From Tretioscincus oriximinensis (taxonomy: Eukaryota; Chordata; Lepidosauria; Squamata; Gymnophthalmidae), in contig JAJVDF010000136.1 of the NCBI GenBank assembly GCA_022410635.1, positions 1,044,134 through 1,108,133 of the forward strand: a DNA stretch of 64,000 bases. The letters are read 5' to 3'. The first letter of the stretch is position 1. Each line of letters begins with the position of its first letter. The notes beneath the pieces are model-generated. The model was not told the origin of the DNA. It saw only the letters and a program-made list of their open reading frames with translations, and made no database searches. This document shows, one piece after another, positions 21,585 through 32,215 of the stretch. Both the position numbers and the translations under genes were made by a program.

Positions 21585-22785
21585 AGGTACCTACTTTGGA
21601 TTGGAAACTGGCTAAAAGATAGAAAACAGAGGGTAGTATTAAATGGACAGTTCTCTGAGTGGAAAGAGGTAAGAAGTGGGGTACCCCAGGGATCTGTACT
21701 GGGACCCTTGCTTTTCAATATATTTATAAATGATCTGGATGCCGAGGTAAATAGTGAAGTAGCCAAGTTTGCTGACGACACTAAACTGTTCAGGGTAATG
21801 AAAACTGAAAATGATTGTAAGGCACTCCAGAGTGATTTATTGAAATTGGGTGAGTGGACATCAAAGTGGCAAATGCACTTCAACTTAAGCAAGTGCAAGA
21901 TTATGCATATTGGGGCAAAGAACCCAAAATACTCCTACCACTGATGGGAACCAAGCTTTCTGTGACCGAGCAAGAAAAGGATCTTGGGGTGTTAGTGGAC
22001 AATTCAATGAAAATGTCAACCCAGTGTGCAGCAGCAGCAAAAAAGGCAAATTCCATGTTGGGGATAATTAGGAAAGGAATCGAAAATAAGTCAGCAAATG
22101 TTGTTTTGCCTCTTTATAAATCTGTGGTGAGGCCACATTTGGAATACTGTGTTCAATTCTGGTCACCACATCTCAAGAGAGATATTTTGGAACTGGAGAA
22201 GGTGCAGAAAAGGGCAACAAAAATGATCAAGGGTCTGGAGCACCTCCCTTACGAAGCAAGGCTGCAACGTCTGGGCCTCTTCAGCCTTGAAAGGTGACGT
22301 TTGAGGTGTGATCAGATTGAAGTGTACAAAATCATGCATGGGATCGACAGAGTGAATAGAGAAAAAATGTTTTCTCTATCACACAACACAAGGACCAGGG
22401 GGCCCTCCTTAAAACTGATGGGTAGAAAAGTGAGAACAAAGGAAAGTATTTTTTCACCCAGAGGGTCGTCGGCCTGTGGAATTTACTTCCTGAATAGGTA
22501 GTGGTACCTAACAGCTTGGATAGTTTCAAGACAGGACTAGACAGGTTTATGGACACCAAAGGTATAAATGGATACTAGGAAGGATATCTGGATGTTGCCT
22601 CCGGGATGGAGCAACAGACAGGACTCCTGAAATACCATTTGCAGGGAGTCATGAACAGGAGCATATTTTGCTTTCCTCTGTTCGGACTGCCCAGGTGCAT
22701 CTGGTGGGCCTCTGTGTGACACAGAATGCTGGACATGATGGGCTGTGGCCGATCCAGTATGGCTCTTCTTATGTTCTTATGTACT
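21585..22785 (+). mobile_element. CR1 LINE with RT motif, younger copy
   Basis: Includes the RT palm: GVPQGSVLGPLLFNIFINDL and KFADDTKLF at 21672-21792. The frame then shifts near 21942 through loss of bases by the HLMGTKLSVTEQEKDLGVL block, and an in-frame stop occurs at 22296. The 3' UTR ends cttcttatgttcttatg at 22763-22781. Sequence is very close to the minus-strand copy at 46131-47420, indicating the same recently active subfamily. Confidence 0.93.
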
Positions 22786-22925
22786 TTGTTTCATTTTCAG
22801 CACTTATAAAACACATTTCTTCACCCAGGCTTTTGACTCTTAGCTCCCTCTACATTCTGTCTTTCCAGGGAGTGTGGGGTGGGTTGAAGGGAGGGAGGGA
22901 ATAGATCTTTTAAATTATTATTAAT

Positions 22926-23071
<146 letters not shown>

Positions 23072-23160
23072 TGTTGGTATCATCAACTTTTCTTGATCTT
23101 TTGTTACCAGCCCTGGGACCAATAATGAAGGGTAGGATATAAATCATTTTAAGTAAATAA
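23072..23160 (+). mobile_element. L2-like 3' tail fragment
   Basis: accagccctgggaccaataa, then ggtaggatataaatcatt and taaataaataataa resemble the L2 terminus at 41075-41135. Confidence 0.4.
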
Positions 23161-23214
23161 ATAATAAAGAAAGAAATACCTTCTGTACCTATGTGGAATT
23201 TTTAGATAAAGCAC

Positions 23215-23394
23215 TGATGGAGCTTAAGCAGCATTCAGATATTACTTATTTATTCCACTATAGTTGGATAGTCAGAGTCCAGACCATGCTTTATTCCAGT
23301 ATATCCAACTACATAGCAGAATATACTAGCATCAATGCACATGAAAAAAACACAGCTTAAGGAAAGCAGCTTGGTGTTAGGATGTGTCCATATA
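23215..23394 (+). mobile_element. hAT-like MITE fragment, interrupted
   Basis: agcattcagatattacttat and ttattccactatag resemble the piece at 41447-41482 and the reverse complement of 42430-42475. The element is cut at 23393 by the mariner-type MITE. Confidence 0.35.
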
Positions 23395-23626
23395 CAGGGT
23401 GCTTCAAAAAATGTATACACACTTTGAACTTCCATAGAAAATTTATTTACTGTTCTACAGTTAAATTTCAGGAAATTAGAAAGCTCAAAGTCCAATGTAA
23501 ATAAAACGTAAATAACAAATGTTATTACTGTTCAAATCAGGAAATCCTGAAATTTAACTTTGTAGAACAGTAAATAAATTTTCTATGGAAGTTCAAAATG
23601 TGTATACATTTTTTCGAAGCACCCTG
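23395..23626 (+). mobile_element. Mariner-type MITE, 232 bp, copy 1
   Basis: Long terminal inverted repeats of roughly 80 bp begin cagggtgcttcaaaaaatgt at the left and end with the complement at the right. Both sides are flanked by a TA dinucleotide (23393-23394, 23627-23628). TA target duplication and the CAGGGTG tip point to Tc1/mariner. No transposase is encoded. The second copy, at 26584-26819, has the internal segment in opposite orientation. Confidence 0.9.
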
Positions 23627-23644
23627 TATACAGATTTCTACCTT

Positions 23645-23960
23645 TTCCTTGATGCGATGTTGCACCATAGTCTTTCATCCATACGTATTAATGGAGGCTT
23701 CACCCCCATTCTCCATTATAAGTAACCTGTAGCCCTGTCGTCTATCCCAACCCTTGCAAGGAAACGAACAGCACGAAAAGACGCCAGCCAAGAGGACTGT
23801 AGGATCACAGCTGGCTGGGCATGTGCAGCTCAGATTTCTACGTTCTTCTCGACAGCCTCGCACCAGCTCCGTGTGGCTTTAGATAAAGGCATGTCCCCTC
23901 TTTTCCCCAGTAAAATCAGCAATTATCTCTAAATTGTTTCTAAATCACTCTATTTTCCCC
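23645..23960 (+). repeat. Unclassified interspersed repeat, copy 2
   Basis: Diverged partner of 19610-20035: ccttgatgcgatgttgc, attaatggaggcttc, agtaacctgtagccctgtc, gctggctgggcatgtgcagc, cgcaccagctccgtgtgg. Confidence 0.6.
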
Positions 23961-23974
23961 TCCATGTGGAGATA

Positions 23975-24125
23975 GCCTTAGAGCTGTCTGGATGCTACTT
24001 GTTCCTATTCTGTTTCTCTATTCCTTATTAGAAATCTTTGAAAACCCATTTTCTGGCCTTTAAGTTGCTTTTATTGTGGATTTTGCAACCTGTCTGAAAA
24101 TTCTTTGCACCTCATTTACATCAAT
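23975..24125 (+). mobile_element. Old L2-like LINE 3' fragment
   Basis: agaaatctttgaaaacccat with ctggcctttaagttgc and gcaacctgtctgaaa follow the pattern of the L2 3' region (agatctttgaagacgcacct, cacctggcctttggc). Confidence 0.45.
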
Positions 24126-24647
24126 TCAATTAGGGATGGACTGATTTTTGTTTTATTACAATCAAGTGTAGCGCTGCTCAAATACAGCTACCGAAACCTC
24201 TGGTTTTTGTTTTCTTTTAAAGTTGATTCTGATGAATAAATCAAGACTGATTCAGACTAATTATAGTCATGAGCCTGGATAGGAGAATAAAAACAGCCTA
24301 CAAATGTGGTCCTGCTTGTCAATACCAGAAATGTACTAATTGGACAGCAAACAACCAAAATTTGTGGATCAGAACTGGATTTGACTTGGCTGATTTGAAC
24401 GTTGCAGTTGGATGCAGATGATTTAAACTTTTTGTTGTGGTAAGAATGATTCAGTATTTTGATCCTGTACTCAAGAGCACCATAAAAAAAGTAATTTATG
24501 GATGTTTGTGTAGGCATGCTGACTTATGAAAAAATATCGTACATCTGTTCAGATCGTATGAATTCTAATTATTTTGTCGCCACTAACATCAGACACATTC
24601 TTCTTTCTGAAGACTTTCTAACAGCCTGACAAAATGACTTCTTTTTA
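24126..24647. other. Unassigned intronic DNA
   Basis: No recognised repeat or exon-like frame. Confidence 0.25.
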
Positions 24648-24651
24648 AAAA

Positions 24652-24723
<72 letters not shown>
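24648..24723 (+). repeat. (ATT)n microsatellite
   Basis: About 25 uninterrupted att units. Confidence 0.97.
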
Positions 24724-24725
<2 letters not shown>

Positions 24726-25083
24726 AACCAGTAACAACATAGACCCACAAAACCAAGAACCAAACAGGTACTACAACAAATAATGCACTAGCAAATCAAC
24801 AACAAACCCTTACAGCAACAACAAACACGCCTCCTCACGATATATCAAATGTTAAACAGAATAAATAGTCAAGTAAAATTTCTTTGTTCAAAGAGCATCA
24901 ATACAGTCAGGATTAAGGCAGTTTGTTTGAACTAAACATGGCATAAGCAGTAAGTTTATACCATTTGGTAGTCCAGAGGGTCTTAACCAGGATAGCTTTC
25001 ATAAGCATTCTCCTTACTCTAACATAATCAAAATGAATAAAACCTGCCATATATCCAAGCCAAGCATCCAGAGTACACTTAAA
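24724..25083. other. CAA-rich unassigned sequence after the (ATT)n run
   Basis: 24724-24840 is unusually rich in caa/aac and nearly free of G (caacaacaaa, cagcaacaacaaac). It may be the end of an unidentified retroelement whose tail seeded the ATT repeat. I cannot name it. Confidence 0.3.
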
Positions 25084-25345
25084 ATCATAGAATCCTATAG
25101 TTGGAAGGGACCTCCAGGGCCATCGGATTCGACTTCATTAAACCATCCCAGACAGATGACTGTCCAGTCTCTGTTTGAAGACTTCCAATAAAGTCAAACT
25201 CACAACCTACTGTGGCAAACTGTTCCACTGGTTTATCACCCAGACTGTTAGAATGTTTTTTTTTCTGATATCTAATCTAAATTTCTTTCCTTGCAGTTTC
25301 ATCCCATTGTTTCTAGTCCTTCCATGTGCCAACGATCCCTCTGCT
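25084..25345 (-). mobile_element. CR1 LINE 3' fragment, ATTCTATG-tail family
   Basis: Minus-strand CR1: tail remnant aatcatagaatcctatag, then ttggaagggacctccagggc, then the coding region matching that at 27400-27530 (aaactgttccactggtttat). It lacks the 5' part. Confidence 0.85.
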
Positions 25346-25424
25346 CTGTGGATGGAGATCACAAGTGTCTTAGGACCATACACCAACCATAAGTTGATCT
25401 GAAGGACAAATAACCACTACCACC

Positions 25425-25570
25425 CATTAGGTAGCACATTACACCACCTACCTTATTAGTCTTTAAGGTGGTACCAGACCCCCTTGCTAGAATCTTTCCC
25501 TCTCTCATCTATGCACTGGAAGAAGTAGACTTGCCTATGAAACCTCATGCTGCTGCTATTGCTATTCTCC
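25425..25570 (+). mobile_element. Penelope-type terminal fragments
   Basis: ttagtctttaaggtggtacc, ggaagaagtagacttgccta and aaacctcatgctgctgct are the eroded Penelope terminus in two partial orientations. Confidence 0.5.
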
Positions 25571-25750
25571 AAGAACCCCTTGTTAGATATTTTGGACCCA
25601 GGCCAACATAATAGCTTCTTTGATAACTACTGGAAAAAAAGAGGAACGATACATCACCAAATACTCCCAGTACACTTAATGATGCAAAAATCTAGCATAC
25701 CCTTTTAGTTTCATATCTTTAACTTGCTACCCCACATATACTTTTCAGTA
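25571..25750. other. Unassigned intronic DNA
   Basis: No features seen. Confidence 0.2.
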
Positions 25751-25752
25751 GA

Positions 25753-26163
25753 CTAACCAGATTTTCTGAGGTCCAAACTGGGGCAATTAATATTCATGCT
25801 AATTTGCATAATCATGAATATGCAGATCTCCCACCAACATGCGTATCCCTCCGAAATCCCCACCTGAGAAATCTGCAAAGCATGTGAGAATTTTTTTAAG
25901 TGCGTGAGATATCCACAAAGAGCGTATGGAATGTTTAAAGTACGCAAGAAATTTGCATTTTTAATTTTCTTTTCACTGAGGGGACGGTGCCTTCAGGAAA
26001 TGGCCCCAGTTGCCAGAGCCCCCAAGTGGTAGTGCAGTGGATTTTTTAAATATATATTTTTCCTCAGCAAAAATTGGGGAAATCCCCCCTTCTGTGGAGG
26101 GTGGGGTAGATACCCCTAAACTGGTTCCTCCACCCCCAAAATGAGTCATCTGGTTAGCCTACT
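25753..26163 (+). mobile_element. Long form of the TAGGCTGACCAGATG foldback MITE
   Basis: Left end agactaaccagattttctga, right end gagtcatctggttagccta: inverted tips next to TA. The interior has a degenerate internal repeat (agcatgtgagaattttttt, agtgcgtgag) and ttcatgctaatttgcataat. Relatives of the same length class lie at 39428-39755 and 57085-57590; short foldback forms lie at 43751, 54726 and 55608. Confidence 0.7.
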
Positions 26164-26583
26164 TTTCAGGGAGTAAGCTCAATTAATCACAGCGGATGTA
26201 CTTCTGGACACAGATCCATAGGGCTAGCCTTTAAGCTTTATTTGCACACCAAGAGAAGGCTGGGGAAAACAGTCTAGTTGGCATCTTTTGTTATGAAGCC
26301 TGAAAAGCAGGAGACTGAGGTGGAAGTGACAAGTTACTGGCAACTGTATTTTCAGCAGCCATCAATGTCAGCTGCTGACTTCACAGGCATAATCAAAACA
26401 AGAGCAATGCATATTGTCAAGCTTGGAATATTTTATGCAAGATTCTCAANGGTAGGGAAATGGAGCCTTCCGTTTCCTCATTGTATTGCTTGTCACCCTG
26501 TAACATCAAAGTGCAGGTACAGTTTTGTTATGTGATTTCTAGCCAACGTCTTCAAATGCCAGAGTAAAATATATAAATATCTA
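26164..26583. other. Unassigned intronic DNA
   Basis: No recognised repeat. One N at 26450 in a frame that shows no homology I can recognise. Confidence 0.25.
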
Positions 26584-26819
26584 CAGGGTGCTTCAAAAAA
26601 ATGTATACACACTTTGAACTTCCATAGAAAATTTATTTACTGTTCTACAAAGTTAAATTTCAGGATTTCCCCGATTTGAACAGTATTAACATTTGTTATT
26701 TACGTTTTATTTACACAGGACTTTAAGCTTTCTAATTTCCTGAAATTTAACTTTGTAGAACAGTAAATAAATTTTCTATGGAAGTTCAAAGTGTGTATAC
26801 ATGTTTTTGAAGCGCCCTG
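26584..26819 (-). mobile_element. Mariner-type MITE, 236 bp, copy 2
   Basis: Same terminal inverted repeats as 23395-23626 (tip cagggtgcttcaaaaaaatg), flanked by TA at 26582-26583 and 26820-26821. The central part is the reverse complement of that in copy 1, so the two insertions have opposite orientation. Few differences between copies suggest a common, fairly recent source. Confidence 0.9.
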
Positions 26820-26894
26820 TATATTTTCTGTGAATTAATCACCTTGAATTGCTGATGACTCGGGAATTCTGAAGGCCTCAATAACTCCTGCCCT

Positions 26895-27112
26895 AAGCTC
26901 ACCTGCCAGGGAGGGAGGCATGAAGAAAGATGGTGGAAGGGAGGGTAAGAGGGAGGGAGGGACAATGCGTAGGAGGGAGAGACGGTGGATGTGTAGTTGA
27001 GGACGAAGGAAAATAGGAGAGGATTGTGGGATGAGGGAGAAGGAGAGAGTATAGGAGGGTTTGAAGAGGGAGGTAAGGAGAGAGGGAGGGTGGGCTGATA
27101 GGTGGAAAGGAA
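26895..27112 (+). repeat. GA-rich low-complexity tract
   Basis: About 200 bp of degenerate ggagggagg / gaaggaaa repeats directly upstream of a CR1. The proline/serine-rich minus-strand frames across it are compositional. Confidence 0.85.
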
Positions 27113-27134
27113 GTTGACATGGTAGGTAGGAGGG

Positions 27135-27637
27135 AAGGAAAGTTCTGGGGGCCCCAATTTAAAAAGGACATTGATAAACTAGAGCAAGTTCCAAAGAGAG
27201 TTAAAAAGATGGTGAGTGGTCTGGAAACCAAGGATCTACGGATGTTTAGTCTGCAAAAGAGAAGACTGAGAGGAGACCTGATAGCTGTCTACAAATATCT
27301 GAAGGGCTCTCACAGAGCAGAGGGATCAACATTGTTCTCATTAGCACATGGAAGGACTAGAAACAATGGAATGAAACTGCAAGGGAGAAGATTTAGATTA
27401 GATATCAGAAAAAACTTTCTAACAGTCAGGGTGATAAACCAGTGGAACAGTTTGCCACAGGGGGTGGTGAGTTCGCCTTCTCTAGAAGTCTTCAAACAGA
27501 GACAGGACAGTCATCTGTCTGGGATTGTTTAATGAATCCTGCATTGAGCAGGGGGTTGGACCCCATGACCCTGGAGGTCCCTTCCAACTCTATGATTCTA
27601 TGATTCTATGATTCTATGATTCTATGATTCTATGAAA
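27135..27637 (+). mobile_element. CR1 LINE, 5'-truncated, ATTCTATG-tail family
   Basis: Encodes [16 protein letters not shown], then a block with a short deletion, SLQKRRLRGDLIAVYKYLKG, and finally RDSHLSGIV. The 3' UTR gggggttggaccccatgacc leads into five or six tandem 8-bp attctatg units (27591-27637). That octamer tail is the hallmark of CR1 3' ends. Confidence 0.93.
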
Positions 27638-27795
27638 GAGAGAGAGAAACTGAGTTGGTATGATTGTGTGAGTGAGTTTTGATAGAGTGCATTTTACTAT
27701 TTTGTTTCCATATTTGTTTCATTATAAATTGTGACCTGTCTTGAAATCTCCATGGTGAAGTATGGAGTACAATTATAATAAATAATTTACAAACG
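27638..27795 (+). mobile_element. L2-like LINE 3' tail fragment
   Basis: tgtgacctgtcttgaaatct, ggtgaagtatggagtaca and attataataaataa resemble a LINE 3' terminus of the L2 or CR1-like class. Low identity. Confidence 0.35.
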
Positions 27796-28535
27796 GATAA
27801 ACGTTGTCCTACAATTAACCGTCAATCTGGTTGCCTCATTTCTCCTGTGTTTCTCTTCATGACGAGCTCCTGTCCTAATCCGCTCTGAATGTGGCTTTGC
27901 TAGTTGGCCTGAAAGCCAAGTCTACTAAATGCCTGTATGTTGTTTGTTCTCAAGCAGCAGATGAGTTTTCAGCCCCGATAAGAGACCCTTCCTCCCACTC
28001 ACTTCCAAGCCCCAAATCCTTCAGAATGAAAATTTCATGAAGGGACCAGCTGCTGCACTTTTGCAGTTTACACCCGTTGCTGTGGTTACTGCTCCCGGTT
28101 TCTCACTGAAGCCGGAAAAGGCCTTCTTCGTTCTTTATCTTCTCCATCCAACAAGGGCTTCTCTAAGACTATCTAATTTGTTTACAACTGGCAAGGCATT
28201 GAGAGCTAGACACAGACTTGGCACCCGTCTAAAATGTTCACAGCGAGGACGGATATTTTCATTTATTTGCTTCAGCGGAAAACGGACGATGTTGTTGTTC
28301 TTTAATAGAAATCATTGCTATCTCTTAAAACCAAGACAATATGAATTGCTTGGATTTTAAAAGACCCTCNAGTAACAGCAGGAGGCCTCATTTTGAATAC
28401 TGCGATCGTGAAAGNGTTCCTGCCGTTTAATGGCGGAATAGATGAAGGTATGTTTGGCAGTTGGAGTTTGGAATACAAGGTTGTTTATAAGATGCTGTCT
28501 ACATAGCTACCTCTTGCTTTTCCATCTGGTCATCC
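27796..28535. other. Unassigned intronic DNA
   Basis: No recognised repeat. Contains a 107-codon open frame at 28037-28360 with no homology I recognise and no splice context. Confidence 0.3.
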
Positions 28536-28539
28536 TAAG

Positions 28540-29340
28540 TTAAAACTTCAGAGAACTTCAAAAGGAAACATAGGAGAGCCATTATGGAGACTGTTCCATG
28601 GGTGGGAGCTACTATTGAAGTGTGATGTATTTTGTTGAATGTTTCAACTTTTGGAGGATACAATTGTGGGTGGCAAACTGTGTATACATGTACACGTCCC
28701 AGTAACAGAAATGGAAGAATGGAACCTAGTAGATCTAATGGTCCATTGCTATTCACAATCATCATCAATCTTCCCTAAGAGGTCATGCTTGTTCACCGAT
28801 CCACGCATGAAAAGATCCGTTGTCACAGAATTTGTTAGCCAGCTGTTTGTGCGATTCAATAGACTGCATTATTCTACAATCCCAAAAAATCTTTGTGGAG
28901 ACGTTCAGCAATATGAACATGACAAATCTTGTGAGACTTTGAGGCTCCATTTAAAAGTTAATTGGCTCTCGGTTCACAGAGAATGTTGGGAATTGTAGTA
29001 AGGCAAGCAATGCTGTGTGTGGCTTGTCATGTGACAAGACTACTAGGAAAATGTGTCGGAACAAATTGAAAAGTTGAGGGAGGTGAGACGGATAGCAAAC
29101 GCATTTCAGAATAAATAGCAAGGCAAAATATGAGGTGGGGAAGGGGATTAAGTGTGATGTCTTTTGTTGAATGCTTTCAACTTTTGGAAGATGTCACTGT
29201 GGCTGGCAAATTGTGTCTATAAGTACTATAAGTACTAGATCTCTAATACTTATAGTACTTATAGATGTAATTTCCCAGCCACAATTACTAGAATTTCTGG
29301 TAATAGAAATGGAAGAATGGAATTTAGTGGATCTACGTAT
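28540..29340 (+). repeat. Unclassified interspersed repeat with internal direct duplication
   Basis: 28616-28745 and 29150-29335 are diverged direct copies (gtgatgtattttgttgaatg, gaaatggaagaatggaa). The 28840-29010 segment (gcgattcaatagactgcat, aatctttgtggagacgttc, gttgggaattgtagtaagg) matches the reverse complement of 61350-61545. The second direct copy contains the hairpin 29218-29264. Probably a DNA-transposon remnant; family unknown. Confidence 0.55.
29218..29264. repeat. Perfect 18-bp-arm hairpin
   Basis: Arms ctataagtactataagta (29218-29234 and one more base, to 29235) and tacttatagtacttatag (29247-29264) are reverse complements around a loop of about 12 bases. The arms contain AGTACTATAAGTA, itself repeated. 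The first direct copy, near 28690, lacks it. Confidence 0.85.
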
Positions 29341-29459
29341 GGATACGTCTATACAGTACTTGTTTATTTTGGTAATTATTGATTATTTATTTTGGTTTAT
29401 CAGTTTCCTGGTTTTAATCCACTCCTTTACACTATTATTTTGAGTTTTATTGTTGTGTT

Positions 29460-29790
29460 AGCAGCTGACAACTGAGATTTTCCAGTCATTTGTTCGCAGG
29501 TTGCCAAGTCAAAAGGAAGTCTCGTAGTCTATCCTCTAAAATCCTGTTGGATAGTTTGCTGTCCACAGCAGATACATCCACCTTTCACCCTTGCATTTCT
29601 CACCAAAACTATCCACACATCACAGCTTTTGCTCAGCAACCCTTTGTAGCAGTTCAACAGCCATTTCCCCCATGAACCAATATTCTGGTTAAGCAGCTCA
29701 AAATCCCCAAATCTATCAGTTTATATAGCAAGCCAGTGTGCAAAACACAACACAAATTGAATTTGCAAGCAAATTATTGATCCTGTTTTG
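29460..29790 (+). mobile_element. hAT-like non-autonomous element, degraded
   Basis: Parallels 62300-62640: gttgccaagtcaaaaggaag, ttggatagtttgctgtcc, ttcacccttgcatttctcac, actatccacacatcacagc and the end attattgatcctg. Neither tip is intact. Confidence 0.55.
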
Positions 29791-29864
29791 ATAAGGAGCT
29801 GTGTGTCACCTTCTTTTGATTACTGTTCAAGGCTAAAATGATGTATGTCTGGATCAATAAAGAG

Positions 29865-29960
29865 GGTTTCATTTAGTACCTCAGAGACTAACCAAGAGAA
29901 AGAAGTTGGTAGCCTGAGCTTGCATTGACCAAACCTACTTCTGATGCATCAAATGTAGTA
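29865..29960 (+). mobile_element. Penelope-type terminal fragment
   Basis: ttagtacctcagagactaac, ggtagcctgagcttgcattg and ctacttctgatgcatc follow the Penelope terminus in order. Confidence 0.5.
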
Positions 29961-30188
29961 GACTCAGTCTGTGGCTCTTTATGCACAGACTTACTAATCC
30001 AGTTTAAGGATCTCATTAGTACACNATAAGAATACTGCTAATGTGTGCTTAAGGCCACAAAATGAATTTGTATAGGTAAAATATACTGACTCTCCATGTG
30101 TGTCAATGCTATTTAGTTGAAATTAAGGAACAGTACATATGCATGTAGACCTGACATATGGCTACAAGAATGGAGTGCTGTTCAAACA
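29961..30188. other. Unassigned intronic DNA
   Basis: No features seen; single N at 30025. Confidence 0.2.
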
Positions 30189-30800
30189 ACATCATAGAAT
30201 CATAGAGTTGGAAGGGACCTCCAGGGTCATCGGGTCCAACCCCCTGCTCAATGCAGGATCTGTTAAACCATCCCAGACAGATGGCTGTCCAGCCTCCTTT
30301 TGAGGCGAACTCACCACCTCCTGTGGTAAACTGTTCCACTGGTTTATCACCCTGACTGTTAGAAAAAAATTTTCTGGTATCTAATCTAAATCTCCTTCCT
30401 TGCAGTTTCATTCCATTGTTTCTAGTCCTTCGACGTGCTAATGAGAACAGTGCTGATCCCTCTGCTCTGTGACAGCCCTTCATATATTTGTAGGCAGCTA
30501 TCAGCTCTCCNCTTAGTCTTCTCTTTTGCAGACTAAACATCCCCAGATCCTTTAACCGTTCCTCATAGGACATGGTTTCCAGACCACTCACCATCCTTGT
30601 AACTCTCTTTCATACTTGCTCTAGTTTATCAATGTCCTTTTTAAATTGGGGCCCCCAGAACTGAACACAGGATTCCAAGTGTGGTCGTACCAAAGTACTG
30701 TAGAGAGGAATAATTACTTCACGTGAGCGAGATTCTATGTCCCTCTTGATACATCCCAGGATTGTGTTTGCCTTTTTTGCAGCTGCTTCACATGGCAATT
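30189..30800 (-). mobile_element. CR1 LINE 3' part, ATTCTATG-tail family
   Basis: Minus-strand CR1 with tail aatcatagagttggaagg, 3' UTR, and coding region encoding [40 protein letters not shown] and SLQKRRL. One N (30512) and a frame break near 30600. Same subfamily as 58020-58855. Confidence 0.92.
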
Positions 30801-31745
30801 GTATTTTTTTTAAAAAAAAATCTGCATTGCCTAAGCTCTACAAAGTCTCTCTGCTGCGAAATGCTGTACTAGCACGTGAGTGGCAGGTTCCTATTCCAAT
30901 ATATATCCCAAACAAGGTTCAGTGCAAACAAGAGTGCAGGTTGCTCTTGCCTTCCTCTAAAGATGATAATAAGATCTGATTCACTGCTGGTCCTCACTTG
31001 GGGCTCTGCGATTGGTCTTTATTTGACCAATCCCAGAGCCCACACCAAGTTAGCATGTGTTGGTATATGGAAGAAGCAGTGGAGAGAAACAGAAAATCCT
31101 TTTCACCTGTCTGGCTGTTGGGTGCAGGAAATTATTTTTTAAAAAATTGAAAAGAAAAATTGCCTGGAAACCAAATTTAGCAGTTTCTTCCTTTCATAAA
31201 GAGCAAACTCTTTTGACATGTTTGGAATTCAAATGAGGGCTTCTTCTCTTCATGCATGTTATCAACCTGCCACACATTTGAGCACCTCACTCGCCTTGTC
31301 CAACCTGAAAATCCCCCCGCCTACCCCAGGATGGGAATAAAGTGAACTGCTGGCCAAAACAGCTTACATAATCAGGAGTCCTCCCAGATGACACGAAGGA
31401 AATTAAATTAATGGAGAGGCTGTTCAACAACACATGGAAAAGTGCTGGCAAAATAACTTATATGTTTTTTTTTAAAATAAACAAAACTGAATTAATTTGT
31501 GGATGAGTGTGAGTTCCTGTATTTATGAAAAGCAGCTTTGATTGGCAGACATTTTCTGCAAGATTATTTATCGTTCACATTGGCAGTTCAGAATTACTTT
31601 ACAGACTAGCTTTAGCTAATTNCTTATTTGACAAAAAATAGTCAGTCCTCCAGGCACAATCTCAAAATTTTGAGGAGCTCTGATCATTCTACAGAAAAAC
31701 AATTATTTATATTTAAATAAATAATTCAAATATTTTGTGGAACTG
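30801..31745. other. Unassigned intronic DNA
   Basis: Nearly 1 kb with no identified repeat. 30990-31045 has a short inverted match (ttggggctctgcgattggtc against gaccaatcccagagcccaca). No exon is supported. Confidence 0.3.
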
Positions 31746-31764
31746 GAGAATATATTGTGGAATG

Positions 31765-32215
31765 AGAGGGATATTGTGGAACTAGAGAAGGTGCAGAAAA
31801 GGGCAACAAGAATGATCAAGGGTCTGGAGCACCTCCCTTATGAAGTCAGGCTGCAATNTCTGGGCCACTTCAGCCTCGAAAGGTGACGTTTGAGAGGTGA
31901 TCTGATTGAAGTGTACAAAATCATGCATGGGATGGCCAGGGTGAATAGAGAAAATATGTTTTCTCTATCACACAACACTAGGACCAGAGGGCACTCCTTG
32001 AAACTGATGGGCAGAAAAGTGAGAACAGACAAAGGAAAGTTTTTTTTTCACCCAGAGGGTCATCGGCCTGTGGAATTTACTTCCTGAAGAGGAGGTGGAA
32101 GCTAGCAGCTTGGATAACTTCAAGACAGGACTAGACAGGTTTATGGACACCAAGGGTATAAATTGGTACTAGGATGGATGTTTGGATGTTGCCTCTGGGA
32201 TGGAGCAACAGGCAG
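31765..32215 (+). mobile_element. CR1 LINE 3' part, TTCTTATG-tail family, 3' end lost
   Basis: From gagagggatattgtggaact through the C-terminal coding region (MRGDLIEVYKIMHGMARVNR) to ggagcaacaggcaggagtcc, where the UTR stops abruptly. The missing tail suggests a later deletion or insertion at about 32218. Confidence 0.9.

Noticed and set aside
26786..27231. Pro/Ser/Leu-rich minus-strand frames
   Set aside because: Translation of the GA-rich tract beside a CR1.
28037..28360. 107-codon frame as a possible host exon
   Set aside because: No homology recognised and no splice-site support; a frame of this length is expected by chance in 64 kb.
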